A stretch of DNA of 64,000 bases from Rhea pennata (GCF_028389875.1 NC_084702.1:39121053-39185052), one strand, 5' to 3'. Shown: positions 1-14,583, counted from the stretch's first letter. Numbers and translations: made by a program. The notes: a model not told the origin generated them from the letters alone.

Positions 1-3000
1 GTGTATAGTGATTGTTGTATTGATTCCTCCATCTACAGGAATGGCAAATAATATTGTTTCTAACAACTTGCCTTCTCTGGTATTCTTCTATGTGAGCCTA
101 TATAAATAAGTAGTTGTGTTTTTTTTTTTCCTTGCCATTGAATCTATTGTTTGTCACCCTCATAACCTGAAAAGCAATTTTCCTGATCTGATGTTGAGGA
201 GCAGCATATTGTGCAGTTAGCAGTGAACATGTGAACCATTTGCAAACATTTTTATAGCTTTTGTCAACAGCCCACATCATAGGAGGTCTCTGATGTCCAT
301 GTTTTGGCAAGAAACATGAGTTTTGGCATTTGTCGCACATACCACTCAATTAAGTGGAAAAGCCATGCTGAGGGTACAAGCAGAGCACTGTGGAAGCACT
401 CCATTTACATACATGAGAGACTCAAGTTTTAAGGAAAACTGAAGCCATGGGTCAGTTGAGGGTTGATGGACTGCTGAGCTGATACGGTACAATACACTAG
501 CAGAACAAACCCATTAAGCAAAAATTAGTTGCGTGTGCACATCTCGTTAACAGCTTTGAAAATACATCCTGTGGAGAAATGTTAGGGAAATGTTAGGGAG
601 GTGCCAGGAAAAGGTTATAGTGTTTGCTCTTATAACACAGCTATTTCATTTGATCTTAAATGTTCCCTTAGTAAAAATCCATTAACTTAGTCTCCTTGTA
701 GGTGAAAAAGGAGAATAAAAACACACGGACTAAAACAACAGATAAAGAGATTAGCAAATAACCGTATGTTGCATTCTCTGGAAATCAGATATCTATTGGC
801 ATTACAATCAAGTTGTGGGTAAATAGATTCTATAAATTTACTAAATCTTTGCTGAATAGATGGAAGATTTGAAATCCCTCCTGAAAAAAAATGATTCAGT
901 ACAGTGGCTTCCTCAGTTAATGGCCGTATCAAGCTTTAGAACAAGCAAAAGTTTCAAGAGGCTGTGCTGTTATAATAAATCCAGGCAGTTCCTTTACTGA
1001 ACAAAAAAACATGCATCAAAGATAAGCTCCTTTTAAGCTGTACCTCATAAAATGACCTCTTCTCTCATGCTGCCACTAAGTACATTCTGGAGTTCTTAAC
1101 CCTGTCCAGTAAATAACTCAGTAAGTTATAACATTAAGAAGATTTTTCTGTGCACAACACAGACATAAATTCTTTTCCCCCAAATATATGGCAAACCTCT
1201 ACCCATCTCTCAAGAATATCCACTCTACCGGCTTCCATCCCAGCCACTTCCACCATTCAAAGGAAAGCCAAACACCACAGGTTCAGATCAATTCTATTTT
1301 GTGGAAGGAATTCCTTCCCAACCTGAAGTAAAGAGCAATTGTAGTCAAAAGTAGAAGTATGGAATAGCCCACTAATTGAGAAGCAAGATGAGACAGAGAA
1401 CAGCCACTCAACTTCTCTAGGTTAGTGGCCATGACTCCTCTTTAGTACTTGCCTTACCAATTAGGAATGAGGTGGGAAGTCTGAATTTCCCATCCAAGGT
1501 TCTCTGAAGTCCTAACTGCAGCAGAGACTATTTTTCATCAGTACTGTTTTGTAAAGGGCATCCTTCCCTGTTACCATATTTTATCATATGAATTTAGCCC
1601 CAGCTTTGGGGTAAACTGTAGAATGCAGTGTGATAGCATACTGGAACTGTAAGCTTGAGCACATCCCCTTACCTAGCCAGATAATTAAAAAATGTTCTTT
1701 GCATACTGTAGCTAATAGACTCTTATCACAGTGAAGGTGGCAAGACAACCATATGAAATATCCATGTCTGATTACAGCCCTTTCTTCCAGAGAAGTGCTG
1801 AGCTTTCCTTTCCACTCCTACTCCCTATTAATTGTCTTGTGATGGCAAAGCATATGTACCTTTGGGAGTGTCCATACCACTGAAAGCAAGGTAAGCAGTC
1901 TGTAACTGAGATAGTTTTTGAGTCAGGCAAAGAGACTCACTTTAGTTCCAAGAATTACATCATTTTTCTGTTGCTGAATTATCAAGATCTTTGCAAGATG
2001 AAACGAGCTTTCTGAAAAGTAACAGCTGATCTCATGACATGTTGCTGCTCCAATGCAGTTGTTTCCTCCTACCTCCTATCGCAGCAAAAAGTACTTCCTC
2101 AGTCCTTTCTATTTTTGCAATCTCTTAGCAGACCTAACAGATAATACACAGTTGTAGATCTTGGCTCCCCGCAAAACAGAACAACTCCCCCAAAAAAGAA
2201 AGCAAAAAACCACAGTCAAGTCCAGACAATAAAGTAAATCGAGATCACCATCTAAGCATTTCTAGGCTGAGGAAAGACTGTCATGTCACAAGAATTCTTA
2301 AATTAACAGTAGCAGACTGGAGTATCAACAACCAGGGAACTTTCTCTTCATGACCCAAGCCAAGCTCAGCTACTGAAATTACTGGAATAGACTCTTTAAA
2401 TGAAAGATGACTAAATTCTGCTCAAGAAAAGCAAATAATTATTCATAACTATTCCATAATGGAGTAGAACTGATGCATTCCTGTTCTCTTGCAAGAACAG
2501 AATAGTAGGTGTCATAACATGGGCCTGATTTGGGCCAATTTGTCCCATCTATGCCATCATATTTTCTGTATTAAAAAACTCATACGACCTAAATGTAACA
2601 ACACTTTTCATCCTCTGCTTGGCCAGAACAATCAAAGATAAAACTGAGAAACCTGATACAAAATGCTGTTGCAAATCCAGAGCTCTAAAGTACCATGTTT
2701 AAAGACCGGCAGAGCAGATGATCTGAAGAGCTGCCAGCAGAAATTGGAGAACAAGAGAAGAGCCAACAATTTTCTCTCAGAAATTATTCTCTTCAGATTT
2801 ATACCCATCAAGAAATTTCCTTGTAGCTCAGAAAAGTCTACTGAAGAAACTGCCCAAGATACACTTAGCAAGAAAAAGATGGTGCATCAGGCCTCCTATA
2901 GCTGCATTTAAGGAGAGTTGGAGAACTGTGCTAAATAATAGATTCCATAGACATCCGACTGGCTACTGCTTCATTTCAGCTTATATTTATGTGCATAATA

Positions 3001-6000
3001 AAAACACTTAAATCCAAACATTTACTAGAAACTGAAGTAGGAGTTTTTTGTCATGAAGCCAATAGGAAGTGTGATTTTAAAATCCAGTGTTAGGATTTAA
3101 AAGTAGAAAGCGGAAGATCTTATGTGTCATGGCAAAAGTAATTTATATCTAAATCACAGTAACTGTAGGAAGCTCCACCTTTATCCTCCACCTAATACAG
3201 CAAGATTTTCCCACAGGGGAGAAAACAAATAGCGAACAGGTTTTGGTTGCTTGGGAAAATTGGGCAAGCAGCTCGTATCTTAACTCTATTATTCTTCCTT
3301 ATTAAAGTCTGCTTTTCTTGATACTGTGGTAATTACAGAACATCCCAAACCTAAGAGCAACCTCTTTCCCATTTGCTCCCAAATGGAGGAAATGCAGTAA
3401 TGGATGTTCCTCCAGAAGCCAGTGGGCAGTGATAGCAAGTAGAAATTAACAGATCGGCAGAAGTTATTTTTCAGCTCCTGTATTTCCCAAACTTTTAAGA
3501 AAAGGCTGATCTTGATTCAGGAAAGTCCTACCCATAAGCATCAGCTTTAAAATTCAGGAAAGTCTACCCATAAGTATCAGCCTTAAAATTGGAAACCAGA
3601 GCTGTAATTGTTAAAACCAAGACAGGTCACTTCGTGCTTTGTGGTTTAAACATTAAGAAATCTTGATCTGTAATACAGACCAAGCAATCCTGTAAGGGGG
3701 TACTGTTTGTATATTTTCACGGAAGGAAAATAAATCACATCATAAACTAAAATGTATGATACTTTAGGTATGAACGTCAAGGTTACAATGTAATTTCTGC
3801 TGGTGTACGCAAACTCTAGCACCAATAATCTAGTATGAATTAGTTTTCGAGAACTTTTTTCTTTTTAAGAACAAATGCAAAAAGTTTTTTTAGTAAAACT
3901 GAAAATAACAACTGCATTACATAGCCTAAATAAACTGTGTAAGTAGTAGCCACAGTGTAGTTTTTAGTAGCATTTTTTTTTTATGATAGCAAACTTTCAT
4001 CTCCCAAAAGAAGTTTTGTCTATGAGGGATATCACAGAAATATCATGGAAATTTTCTGGACGTCTGTAATCTCTTTTGACAGTTAAATTTGTTTTATCCA
4101 AAGCACAGATGTTTGCCTCTTAACTGTGAATGTTGGCTGACCTGCCCAAATCTCAATGAAAAACAGTTGTAACAAGAAGTTTTCATTTCAAATGGTTATG
4201 CAAACTGGAGTCTTAACTTCACGTTCATACTAAAGTATATCCTCTGGAATATATACAAATGCACTATGTTTCTTCTAAAAGGTTTCAGAGATATATGTAC
4301 TGAAATCAAGATTAAATGCTTACTATACTGATGAGGATATAGATTATGTACAAAACAGCACTAACAACTAAATCAAGATGTAGATTATTCCTTCAGATTT
4401 CAAATTACATCGCAGAAACACAGGAAACTGGTATTTAGGGCTGTTTCTTTGAGTAAGCGAAGAGTTAACATATTCCATCATACTGTTCTCCTTGGGGCAA
4501 CAAGGATAGAGAAGGAATAAACCGACTGTCTGAAGAGCCAACAGGCAGGAAAAAAATGTAAGGCAACAGAAAAGCCCTGGCAGCAGGAAAGCATCCGAGT
4601 GATGAGCTTCTTCTGCTTGGCTTCTCCCCTCCTCACTGTAAGACTGCCATCTTTGTGAGGGACTTCTGAGGACAACGCCAACTCTCTTCTCTGCTGGACC
4701 ATTAAAACAAGCAGGTTGAAGTCCCTTTAACACTTACACGTAGAATTCCAGTTTGCCTTCAGTCACGTTTTAAATGGTATGCAGGCGGATACAAGTAGCT
4801 GGAAAGGAGCTGAAGCCAATTAGCACCAAAACCAGTCTGTTACTTCCTTGTGACAATGCAGTGTTTTTAGGGAGAGATGGGAAAAAACAATAGACCATCT
4901 GCTCTTTCCCTTATTTTCCAGCTTTTCTTTAAGGGAGAGGTGGAATCTTTTTTAAGATTAAGCCCCAATTGCTGGAAGCTTCCAGACTCCTACTAATAAT
5001 CTCTGGACTATCTACATGGAGATAAATCTTAGGAGAGTTTTATGGCAAGAATAATGCTGATAACTTACCTGATTGTTTCTTTTTGCTTGTCTATGCATAT
5101 ACACACATGCATACAAACATAATTAAGGGGTGGTCAAAAGTCCTGATGAAGCCCTGTTAAGATGACACACAGAAAATGGCCATGATAACATCCTTGTATC
5201 TTGTTTTCTTTGTACAGCTGAGACCACAGTTATTTGATGCACATTGCAAAATGTATCCAAGGTCTTACTTATCACTTTGCAACTCCTCTAAAAGGCTGTA
5301 ACTTCCACAACTTCATTAACATACATTTTGTTGTTGCACTGCATTGTTGTTGTAGTGCATTTCATCAAACACTGATTAACTAAACATTAGAAGGGCATTA
5401 CTAATCATCTAGGGTACTGAGATTTAAAGACTGTTGTAAAATCAATCCATGATGAGTGGCTTTTAGTATTTTAAGAATTTCTGTCATTTCTCCCCTATTA
5501 AAACACAGTGTTGTATCAGTTTTACTGCATACAATAAAGGGCATTATTCTATCCATAATTAAGCAGTACTACTGTTACCTTCTTTTTTTTAAATTCAGCT
5601 AGACAAAAAACATGAATTTATGATAGATGACATTTGTGCTAAAGGGCTGATGCTTTAATACAACTACAAGTATACTACAAGAAAAACTGCTATCCATTTA
5701 TTTCTGAAATTTGATAAAGCCAATCTTTGTGTGCACTGCAGGAAAAATAGATGAACTGCAAAATTTTACAGCTTAGTTTAGGTGTTATGTCATTTACTTA
5801 TAAAAGTAGGTCTTTATAAATCCTGTAGAATTATTTCCTTTAATGCTTCTTTGTATTTGAAAAGGAATGCCAGATAAGAACTGTTTTTACAGTGTTTTGG
5901 AAAAATGTTGTGAGCTAAATGTAATTTCTCATAGTTGTCAAGTTTTTATGTTTATAATCACTTTTCAAAGAGTACCTTTCACTTTTTCCATAAAGTATAC

Positions 6001-7229
6001 ATGTGACTAGATAATGCACTGGAATAACAAGTTACTGAATGTCTCAAAGACACTTCGACTACAATTACTCATACACATTTAAACTGGTGTCTGTAAACAA
6101 TACACAAAAAGCACGTAAGCAATTTTTGTCCCAGAGAAAGTTCATATAGTATGCCTGGTTCTAATCAATGAGATGTCGTGTCCTTTCAATAACTTAGCAG
6201 CATTCATTCAAATTGTCCTATTTTATAAATTAGTATATAATTTAGAAATGGAATTTGCAAAGAACAGAGTTGCAGTTTCTGAAAGTCAAGGTCTTTTGCC
6301 TTGGAAAGCAAGAACAGGTAACTTTCCCTTTCCAGGTGGGAAAAGAAAAAGATTATGTGGGGCTAATGAGTCAGAAACTATACACTATGCAATTTGTGAG
6401 ATCTTTCATGATGTTGCATTACTATAAATTAATTTTGTCAGACAAAACTGCAATGTATGTATTCTTTTTCAAGCAAAACAAGAAAAGGGATCTTGCTGAT
6501 ATTCCATCAGTAACAAACAAGTATTCTAAACTCTGGACAAATTCTGGTGCAATGTCATTACATCAGTTCCTAATTGCTCCAGGCTAATAGTGCATTTAAT
6601 CTTTTCCTCTTTGCTGGACACTAGTGGCTTGTATAAAATGAGCTGATACTTCGAAACACATTTCTCCAGAACATTTCTGGTTCCTTTCTTGGAATATTCA
6701 GAACCTAGCGACTGAATGAATATGAATAAAACTGAACTTTGACTCTAGGAAAGTCACAGGTAACGCTGAATACATCTGACAGAGGCTATACTCCTTTGGT
6801 TGCCAACACAGGCCAGGTTTTCTCTTTATAATTTAAAAGCAACAGGAAGAAAAAAAAACTTGAGAAGTTTGGAGTGCAAATATTCTTTGGTTTACTCATT
6901 AAAACAAAAAGACACAGCAAACAGCAAAACCATTGGCAATTAAATAAACTGCAAATTCTTTATATGCTTCTGAACAAAAAGTCTTCGGATGCTTGAAATG
7001 TATTAACATCATGCTTTTAAGCATATTACAGTGTCAAGAAAGTCACATATTTTTCCTTGAGGGCAAGGCAGAGAGAAGATGGAGAGAAAGAAGGGTGAGC
7101 GGTAGGAGGAGAGAAGGTGGGGGGGGAAGTGATTCAAGATGACACTTTTCTGTTAAATAGCATGTAACCCAATGCCAAAATTAATTTCTGTTTCTAGATT
7201 CATTATACACAAAGCAAACTGTCTTGGAA
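1..7229. other. Downstream spacer, no gene recognised
   Basis: AT-rich DNA 3' of TNFAIP8. All open frames are short, start and stop at random and show no recognisable domain. The only structure I can name is the tandem duplication near 3.55 kb. Confidence 0.7.
3514..3592. repeat. Two-copy ~37-base tandem duplication
   Basis: ATTCAGGAAAGTC..TACCCATAAGCATCAGC..TTAAA occurs at 3515-3551 and again directly after it (to about 3589), with a C deletion and a few substitutions. The copies are no longer identical, so this is an old local duplication. Confidence 0.85.
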
Positions 7230-7235
7230 TTTATT
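7230..7235 (-). terminator. TNFAIP8: Candidate TNFAIP8 polyadenylation signal AATAAA
   Basis: This is a canonical hexamer on the minus strand, about 920 bases past the stop codon, with a GT-rich element just downstream. Two alternative hexamers (7885-7890 and 7389-7394) have no obvious GT-rich element after them. Confidence 0.35.
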
Positions 7236-8156
7236 TTTAGATGCCTAAGCTTTCTGAATTCACATCATCATACACATTAGCCAAATGTATAAAACACACT
7301 GACCCACACCTTTTCAAAACAATAAAGACATACTAGAAAAATATTATACTAAATTGCATAGATAAGTCATTATGTTTTACCTTTCAATTTTATTTGCAGA
7401 GTTTAAAATTATGTACCGCAGATGTTTTCTAGGAAATACTTTTTCCCAGTCTGGCTGTTTACTGTAGGTTAGCATTCCTGAAATGATCGGAGGCAAAAGG
7501 CATCTGCGTGAATCTGTAAGGATCACTTGGTAGGCAGACAAACAGTTTTCATCACTGGCCCACAGATGAACAAGCCAGTTCAGACTTTATGGGACAGCAT
7601 TACTGATCTGAGTATTCAAAAACTGAATGGTTCATAAAGGCAGCACTAGGAAACTGTAATCTGTGCAGAGAGCATAAAAGACTATAAATGAATCATATAT
7701 ATTTTACAAGTACATCAAAGAAATTATAGAGTGTACCATCACCATGATAGTCTGTTACCAACAATATAGACTGATAGTTTAGAAATATTTCTATAAATGG
7801 AAGAGACAAGATTTGGATTGTCTGGCAACACATTATTTTGTGCAGCTATCTTGAGAGAGTCTTGCTATGCTTGGACAGTTCTGTTTTATTTTCTTTATCC
7901 AGCTGTTTCCATAGGCAAGGCACGCACAGTAAGGCAGTTTCATGTGCAGTCTTTCTTCCAGGTGGACCGTGAATAGCAATAGACAGTTGATGATAAGGAA
8001 TCAATTTAATAAAGATCTTTCTGAAATACTCAAAAAAAAAAAAAAAAGCAGAAAAGAAAACAAACAAGAAAAACTCCACTTTTGCTGGCTCCCTTATTCC
8101 TTCATAAATCAGCAGTGTTCCATCTACAAATAATACATGAACTTTAATCCAAGTAC
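7230..8156 (-). other. TNFAIP8: Probable TNFAIP8 3' UTR
   Basis: This region follows the TAA on the minus strand. Three AATAAA hexamers lie downstream of the stop, at 7885-7890, 7389-7394 and 7230-7235 (written TTTATT on the plus strand). The last is the best candidate because a GT-rich stretch (TTTGCTTTGTGTAT) follows about 10-25 bases further on, as expected for a cleavage site. The UTR would then be about 0.93 kb. A T16 run (A16 at 8032-8047 on plus) lies inside it. The extent is inferred from signals only. Confidence 0.4.
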
Positions 8157-8722
8157 TTATATGTTCCCCTCATCTAGCATTTTGTTGACACCATCACAAA
8201 GTTTCTGCAAATGGAGTTTATAAGGTCCAAAGGGATTGTACAAGGCAGCCAAAAATTCACAATCAGAGAAGTGATCAAACACATTGTTGACCCGTCCATG
8301 TGATTTTGCAGTTAGGTGACGCTGAATGATTTGATGAAGTAGCTCTCTACAGTCATTTAACAGTTTGGACAAAAAATTCCTGTCAAAGGTATAATCCACC
8401 TGATGGAAACTGACCACGGTCTTAGCCAGCTGATGAACTTTCTTTTTGAATTTTTCCATCAACGCTATTTCATCCTGATTAAATTGGTTGTTTCTGTAGA
8501 GAATTGCCAATTTGAGCACTATTTTAATGAGGTTTTTAATGATCTTCTCTGCTTCCTTCTTGTTTTGTGTGTATTCCTTTGTCACTTGGTAGAGCTCATC
8601 TAAAACATCACTGCTTGTGTCATCTATCAAAGTAGTTGCTATTGATTTGGACACCATTTTTCCAAGGATCTTCTTCTGGACCTGAATGGCCAAACTTTTG
8701 GAATTGAAGACATCTGTGGCCA
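8157..8722 (-). CDS. TNFAIP8: TNFAIP8, main (terminal) coding exon
   Basis: This exon encodes residues 12-198 and most of codon 11 of tumor necrosis factor alpha-induced protein 8, a cytosolic TIPE-family protein. The family binds and transfers phosphoinositides through a helical hydrophobic cavity and modulates apoptosis and inflammation (family knowledge). Recognition rests on the near-complete match to vertebrate TNFAIP8 as I remember it, including [20 protein letters not shown] (residues 28-47), the lysine-rich stretch [18 protein letters not shown] (60-77), and [18 protein letters not shown] (151-168). The TIPE homology domain (DUF758) fills residues ~12-198. The reading frame is intact and stops with TAA at 8157-8159. 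The acceptor is AG at 8723-8724, after a T/C tract on the minus strand. The exon begins TG|GCC, so codon 11 is split (phase 1). With the upstream exon the product is 198 residues, the length of human isoform a. The open frame runs to 8750, but those extra residues are intron read-through. Confidence 0.97.
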
Positions 8723-10502
8723 CTAGGGGGGGAAAAATGCATGCAGTCAATACTTCATCACAGACATACGACAGAGTAAGACAAGGAGTATTTCCATGTC
8801 TATACGTTCATCTGACTCCTAGTAATTTCCACAAAAACAATGTAAACTTACTGTATATAGCTTCAGAAAAAAACCTGTCTCTTCTAAGGCTAAAAAATTG
8901 TTGTCTTTAGGTTTATATTCTTTTGGACTGTTTTAAGCTTGTGAGAACAAAAAATAAAATAATAATAAAAAAAAACCCAGAAGATGCTCAAAAAACAGAT
9001 TAAAATAAATACATATGGATTAATGGGATTTCTATCTTAGACAATAAAATTGCCCTAACTGATCAGACAACATTTAAGTTTGATCTGATTTTCATATTCA
9101 TAATGAAATCTGAAACCAGCTAACTTGGCAAAATCCTTTAAATATTTTCCATGGGAATAGCTAACAGCTGAAAACTAAAGGAACTGAGCAACCATGACTA
9201 TCCTAGTGTCATGGCAATTGCCAGTGTTACTCGACTGGAAATAGTAATTCAGTAAATAAACCATTGTCTTTTCGTTCTAAACAATACTGTTTAGGATCAG
9301 TGAATTCAGATCCCACGTGTATGTACATATACACATATACAGCGAGAGTGAGCCAATGCTTTGTCAGCATATAATACTGAGATTCTCTGGATGCAGTCTG
9401 AAGACACTCTAGTTTCCAGAGCAGAAGTAGTATATATAAACCCTTCTATATCCTATACTTAAAGGAGAGGTAGCCAAAAATGAATAGTCTGGGGGATGCC
9501 ATTACAGTTGTTAGCATGACCTCATTAAGGAATCATTTTCAAATCAAGAAAGTAAATTGTAGAGCGAGTTTCCACCTCCAAAACTACACTAGTTTGCATC
9601 AATATACCCAATAACTGATTCCAGTTGTTGTAAGGTACACAAATACTAAAAAACCCTCAAGCATTCTTTCAGAAACTTGTTTTGTAAAATTTTACCACCT
9701 ATGTTCTATTATCAGTGACAATTACTTACAGGTATGTAAGTAATGTATGTATGAAGTATGTAGGAAGCATGTTCTCATAACCTTTTCCAATAGGTCACCT
9801 GCGAACTAAAAATGTCCATATTGAATGGTCTGGGAGATGGCTACCTTTAAGCTGCAGCTTTCTCAGGGTCTCAAACAGGCTGAAGGGAACCCTTCATCTG
9901 TTTATATTTATTTCACAAATGGAAGGTTTTCTTTGCAACCACAGGAGCTGGAAACATTTTTTTTTTTCTCTTTTAATGAAAACAACCTGAGCAGATGTCA
10001 TACAGTTAAATCCCTGAATTTGGAGAAAGTTTCTTATTAGCTGTTTGTATTCGGGCAACTGGGTGTCTTAAAACCCAGGGTGTCTCCAGGTTGCCAGCAA
10101 ATAGAAACTTGTCCTGAAGGATGAGTGAGATACAAACCTACACTTTGCCCTCAGCAGTACCTTGGAGAAATTGTTTAATATGCTTCTTTTCTGTAATCTG
10201 GCAAATTTTCAAAAAGGATTCTCTCTTAAGTCCTTTATTTTTTCCGTGTATTCCGTGTATTTTTTCAGCATTAATTGTTTGAGCATATTTTTAAAAATAG
10301 CCTATCTTTTAAAATTTTTTGTTACATGTGGACATTCAAAAACCAAAGAACACACTGTCGACTATTTTAGGGATAGCACTCAAGATCACAAGACAGACAC
10401 GTTTCTAAACCACACTGATCTGGGAAGAAGTTAAAAATGCTAAGCAAGCAGTCTGAACCAAAGATATTTGATTCAACATTTTAGTTTTCAAATACAAAAC
10501 TC

Positions 10503-10594
10503 TTATTATTCATATAAATTATTTGATATTATTCAAACTATTCAAAATATTATTCAAATATTGTTCAAATAAATTATTCAAATTATTCAAATAA
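10503..10594. repeat. Degenerate ATTCAAAT minisatellite-like array
   Basis: At least seven ATTCAAA/ TTCAAAT units occur in ~90 bases, interleaved with ATTATT spacers. It is purely AT-rich. Confidence 0.8.
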
Positions 10595-10948
10595 ACCAAA
10601 ATCAGAATATTTCAAACAGCAGTCAAACACTAGAACTCAATAGTTTGTTTTACAAAGATCTACACATTAATATTAGCCGTATGAGTTATGTCTGTTTAAT
10701 ATTAAAAAAACCCTAGAACCCCAAAACTTAAAAGCTTCCAATTATTTTCTGCTCCCTTCCCTCCACTGCCTACCCCCAGCAGGAATATCAATTGTTCTTT
10801 TATTTCTTAAAGCCTTCCAATTTACTAATCTCTCATGGTATCTCCTTTCTGACATTTCACAAAAATTTACAGGTATCTGTAGTCTCATAAGAGCAGTCAC
10901 TGTGTTTTGAAGTATCTTCCATGAAGTTGTGAACAAAACACAATACTC

Positions 10949-10975
10949 TGTGTGTGTATATATGCACACACACAC

Positions 10976-11007
<32 letters not shown>

Positions 11008-11040
11008 AATATACGTTCACATACACACATACACATATAC
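10949..11040. repeat. TG / TA / CA compound microsatellite
   Basis: TG, then CA, a long TA run (10982-11006) and mixed CA/TA units. It creates a spurious tyrosine/valine/isoleucine-rich frame on minus. Confidence 0.95.
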
Positions 11041-14000
11041 TGTAAAATTTTCCATTATGCGTAGGTACTCTTATTATAAAATGCTTTATAATTGAACTGG
11101 AATCTGTACAACCTGCCTCCCACAAGTCACAAAAAAACCCCAAATTCATGCTAACAATTTCCACATAGCAATACACAAAGTACCAATTTTAAGGAATCCC
11201 AAATTTGACATTTTCCCAGCACAAAAATATGACAGTTTTTCAATGCTAAAATAAGTTGCATTATATGATTTAAGATTCAACGAAGCGGAGCTCTGCAGAG
11301 AATTATCATTGCAAAGCAAAACAGGAGTTGCACACTTACAAAAGGTATCAAACTCTTGATGGCATTTCTAAAATTGTTTGACACTATGCAGCATGGCCTG
11401 TTTTCTCTCTACTTAGCAATACAACATGCGTCAGCTTCATTTACTTTGTATTATTACATGTGTTCTAATGCAATTGTTAAATCCATGAACTTCATACCTG
11501 TCAATCAATCCAAAAAAACACATTTACAGATTGTTCATATTTTATTACAAGCAGATTTTTTCCTCATTGCTGATAACAAAGAAGAACTACAAAGTTATTT
11601 TACAGCCAATTGCTTCCATAAAACTGAATTAAAGCACCAAGCTTCTAGAACCCCAACAAAAGTGTTTCCTTAAAAAAAGTAAAATTATTACTTACTTGCT
11701 TGTCAAAAGGAACTGCAATTACTAATGCTGACAGCAGAAACACGTTTCACGTACAGATGCAAAATATCCTAGGTGAAGCCTGCTGCTTGCTTGTTCAGCT
11801 AAATCTAGCACATACTTTATCGTTCACTTTGAAACATTGCTGGAACCTGTCACAAAGCTAAGGTGTTTTTTCTCCTCTCTCCATAACAGCAGCTTTTCTC
11901 AACTACCTTTCTCGTCTGTCTGAAGTGCTTCATTTTACTTTGGCACCTCAAAATGCAAAAATATATTGCAGTGGTTTCACTTCCTTGAAAAAAGTGCTTA
12001 AAGGAAATTGCATTGCTGAGCAAGCAATGTAACACCAATAGCCGTTATTGCTAACTGACAACTGAAACAATTAGCAGAAAAGGAGGGAGAAGAAAGGTTC
12101 TGTAACTTGATAGGGCAGGGCACTTGTTAGGAAGGGGTTAAAATATTAACCAGTGCTTGCAAATATCAAGAATAGGAGAATCGCCTGTATTTGAAATGTC
12201 TGATTAGCAGATCATAAGATAACAGAGAGGGGCTGCTATCAGCTGTATGCTTCACTAATCCCCGGTTCTGAAGGTGAGAATAATCATGCATCCAGTTTAA
12301 AAGCTCTGACTAAAATTTCAAATGCAAGTGCCTAAAAATGAGCATGTAAATCCACATTCAGACAAGTAATTAAAAGTCTGATTGTCATAGGTGCTGCTCA
12401 CATGTAGTCACCACTTAGGAGGGGTTACAGTAGATGATCAATATATACAAATCTTTGAGTACATGCATTTCACCGACAGTTTCCATCCTGAAATAATACC
12501 GTTTCCAGTGACCAGCAGAAGCCTCAGAATTTGGGCAGATAATCCAACTAATTTTAAACATCTCATGGATAGTTTTTCTCATGATTCCTTTCCATAACTC
12601 CTATTTGTTTTCTATGCAGTTTAACATTTCACTTTTAGAAATTACATTGCTGTATACCCCTTTGAAATCAATGGGATGTCATTTCCTGTCCAATTAATGT
12701 ACATAAATATTTCTGGTTCACTGCCATGATTATGTTCAGTGGAGCCATCCCTCTGCAGAGGAAAGCAGTCTCAGGCGAAATGCTCTCAGGGAGGAATCGT
12801 CCCTCCATCACTCAGAAATTGATGGGACTTTAGGGATATCAGGGGCCTCTGACAAGGCTTCTCATTTATTTACAGTTTAGTTACTAGAGGCTTATTAATT
12901 ATGATGTTTGGGTTTTTTTTGCAAACAGCAAATGTTTAATATTAGTTTTGTATTATCTACAATAAAATAAATCAATATGGGACATACACCTTTCTCGATA
13001 CATTTTCCTCAGAATATTTACCTTAGAAATGTTCTCCTCAAATCTTTAACTGCGTAGAATGTGTACACTTTCAGTGAAAACTAGGAGTTCTGGATTAATA
13101 AGCTCTCAGAAGGAGACTGGTAAAAAAAACAGAAGGCGGCTTTTGTTTATGGCTGTGATGATCATTTTTCCTGACATGAAAGCCAGTACACTTCCCTACC
13201 TACTGTGGCAAATGACTATTGCCAAATATCCTATTTCTCAACTACATTTAAACTAAATTGGATGTATTTGAAAAAAAAATTGAATCAGATGATCTCAGTA
13301 CCCCAAACCAAGGCAGAATGATTTTTTTTTTCTCCTCCTCCACAAGGTAACAATCACTGGTACACTCAATAGTACAGTCAAGTTTGTGTATTCAATCTAA
13401 TGTATATTGATAAAATTGTCATTGAGTATCTTTAGGCTTGTAGTAAAGACATACCTGAAGAAAAGCATCCAGTAAAAACTTCCAGTACACCATGTTAAAT
13501 TCTATGGACAACTCGAGAGTTAATTTTTTTGATGCAGGTTCCACTTCTGGTGTATATGCTCATGATGCTTTAATAAAACAGCCTTGGCTGAAGAGGAAAT
13601 TTGACTGTGAAGCCATTAAAGATAACATTGCAATGTGAGACGGAGCTCATTTTAATGACTGACATAGCATGTACTACTCATCACACCAGGTACTAATTGT
13701 CACTAATATCTAGCGAGTAAGCTTGCTCACTGTGGAGTGCAAGATCCAAAAATGAAAGGGATTTCTGGGTAAGGATACAAAGAATACATACAGAGGAACA
13801 GGAGAAAAAAATCCAGCACCAACTGAGCACTTTATGCATGATTTAAAAGACTGTATCACAGAGTTTTGAGAAATGTGGCAACTGATTTCCTGTCTGGCTT
13901 CCTGTGTGGACAAGTGTGTTTGCCTCTGTATAAACTGTGGGTTAAAGCTAAAGCTACAAGTCTGCGCACATGCTAAGAACTTCATGCTCAGTCACACTCG

Positions 14001-14579
14001 TGGAGTGAGAGAGTGAGCATCGTTCCCTCAGAGGGAAGCAACTTGAAACCAAGTGGGATTGACAACACGAATTTCCAAGTATTTGTGACCATGAGTCATG
14101 CCCTTCCAAAACTGTGAGAGTGCCTGAAAAATCGAAAGATTAGAAAATTACTGAATTGTGGTATCTTCTGGCACTCTCTTTTTTCTGGGACTTTTCAGGG
14201 CTATATTTGTTTTCAGGAAGGATAAAGGCTAGAAATAATAATAAAAAAAACCCCACAGATATAAAAATACATGACTTCATGTACAAATACATGACTTCAG
14301 TAAGGTAAAGCTCAAACTGTGATAAACTGCAAGAGCTAGTGTCAGAACAACTCCTGAAGTATATAAAAAGCAGAAACGGAGTCATAAACATTTGGTACTA
14401 GCAGAGCAGTTATAATTTTCAGTGTATTAAATACATAAAGAAAAGATTTAAAAAGTGAGTGGTAGAACACGGACTTTACTTTCTTCAGATACAAATAAAG
14501 CAAGCTGATTTTTCTAACTGCCACCATGATTTGTAGCTTCTTCTTAATCACCGTCTGATAGAGTAAGTCATCTTTTCAA

Positions 14580-14583
<4 letters not shown>

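Noticed and set aside
1265..1340. Minus-strand CR1/L3 3' UTR remnant (GGAAGGAATTCC-type block)
   Set aside because: Only one short block resembles such an end, which is too little to call.
10742..11176. 144-codon minus-strand frame
   Set aside because: Its centre is a translated TA/CA microsatellite and the rest matches nothing I recognise.
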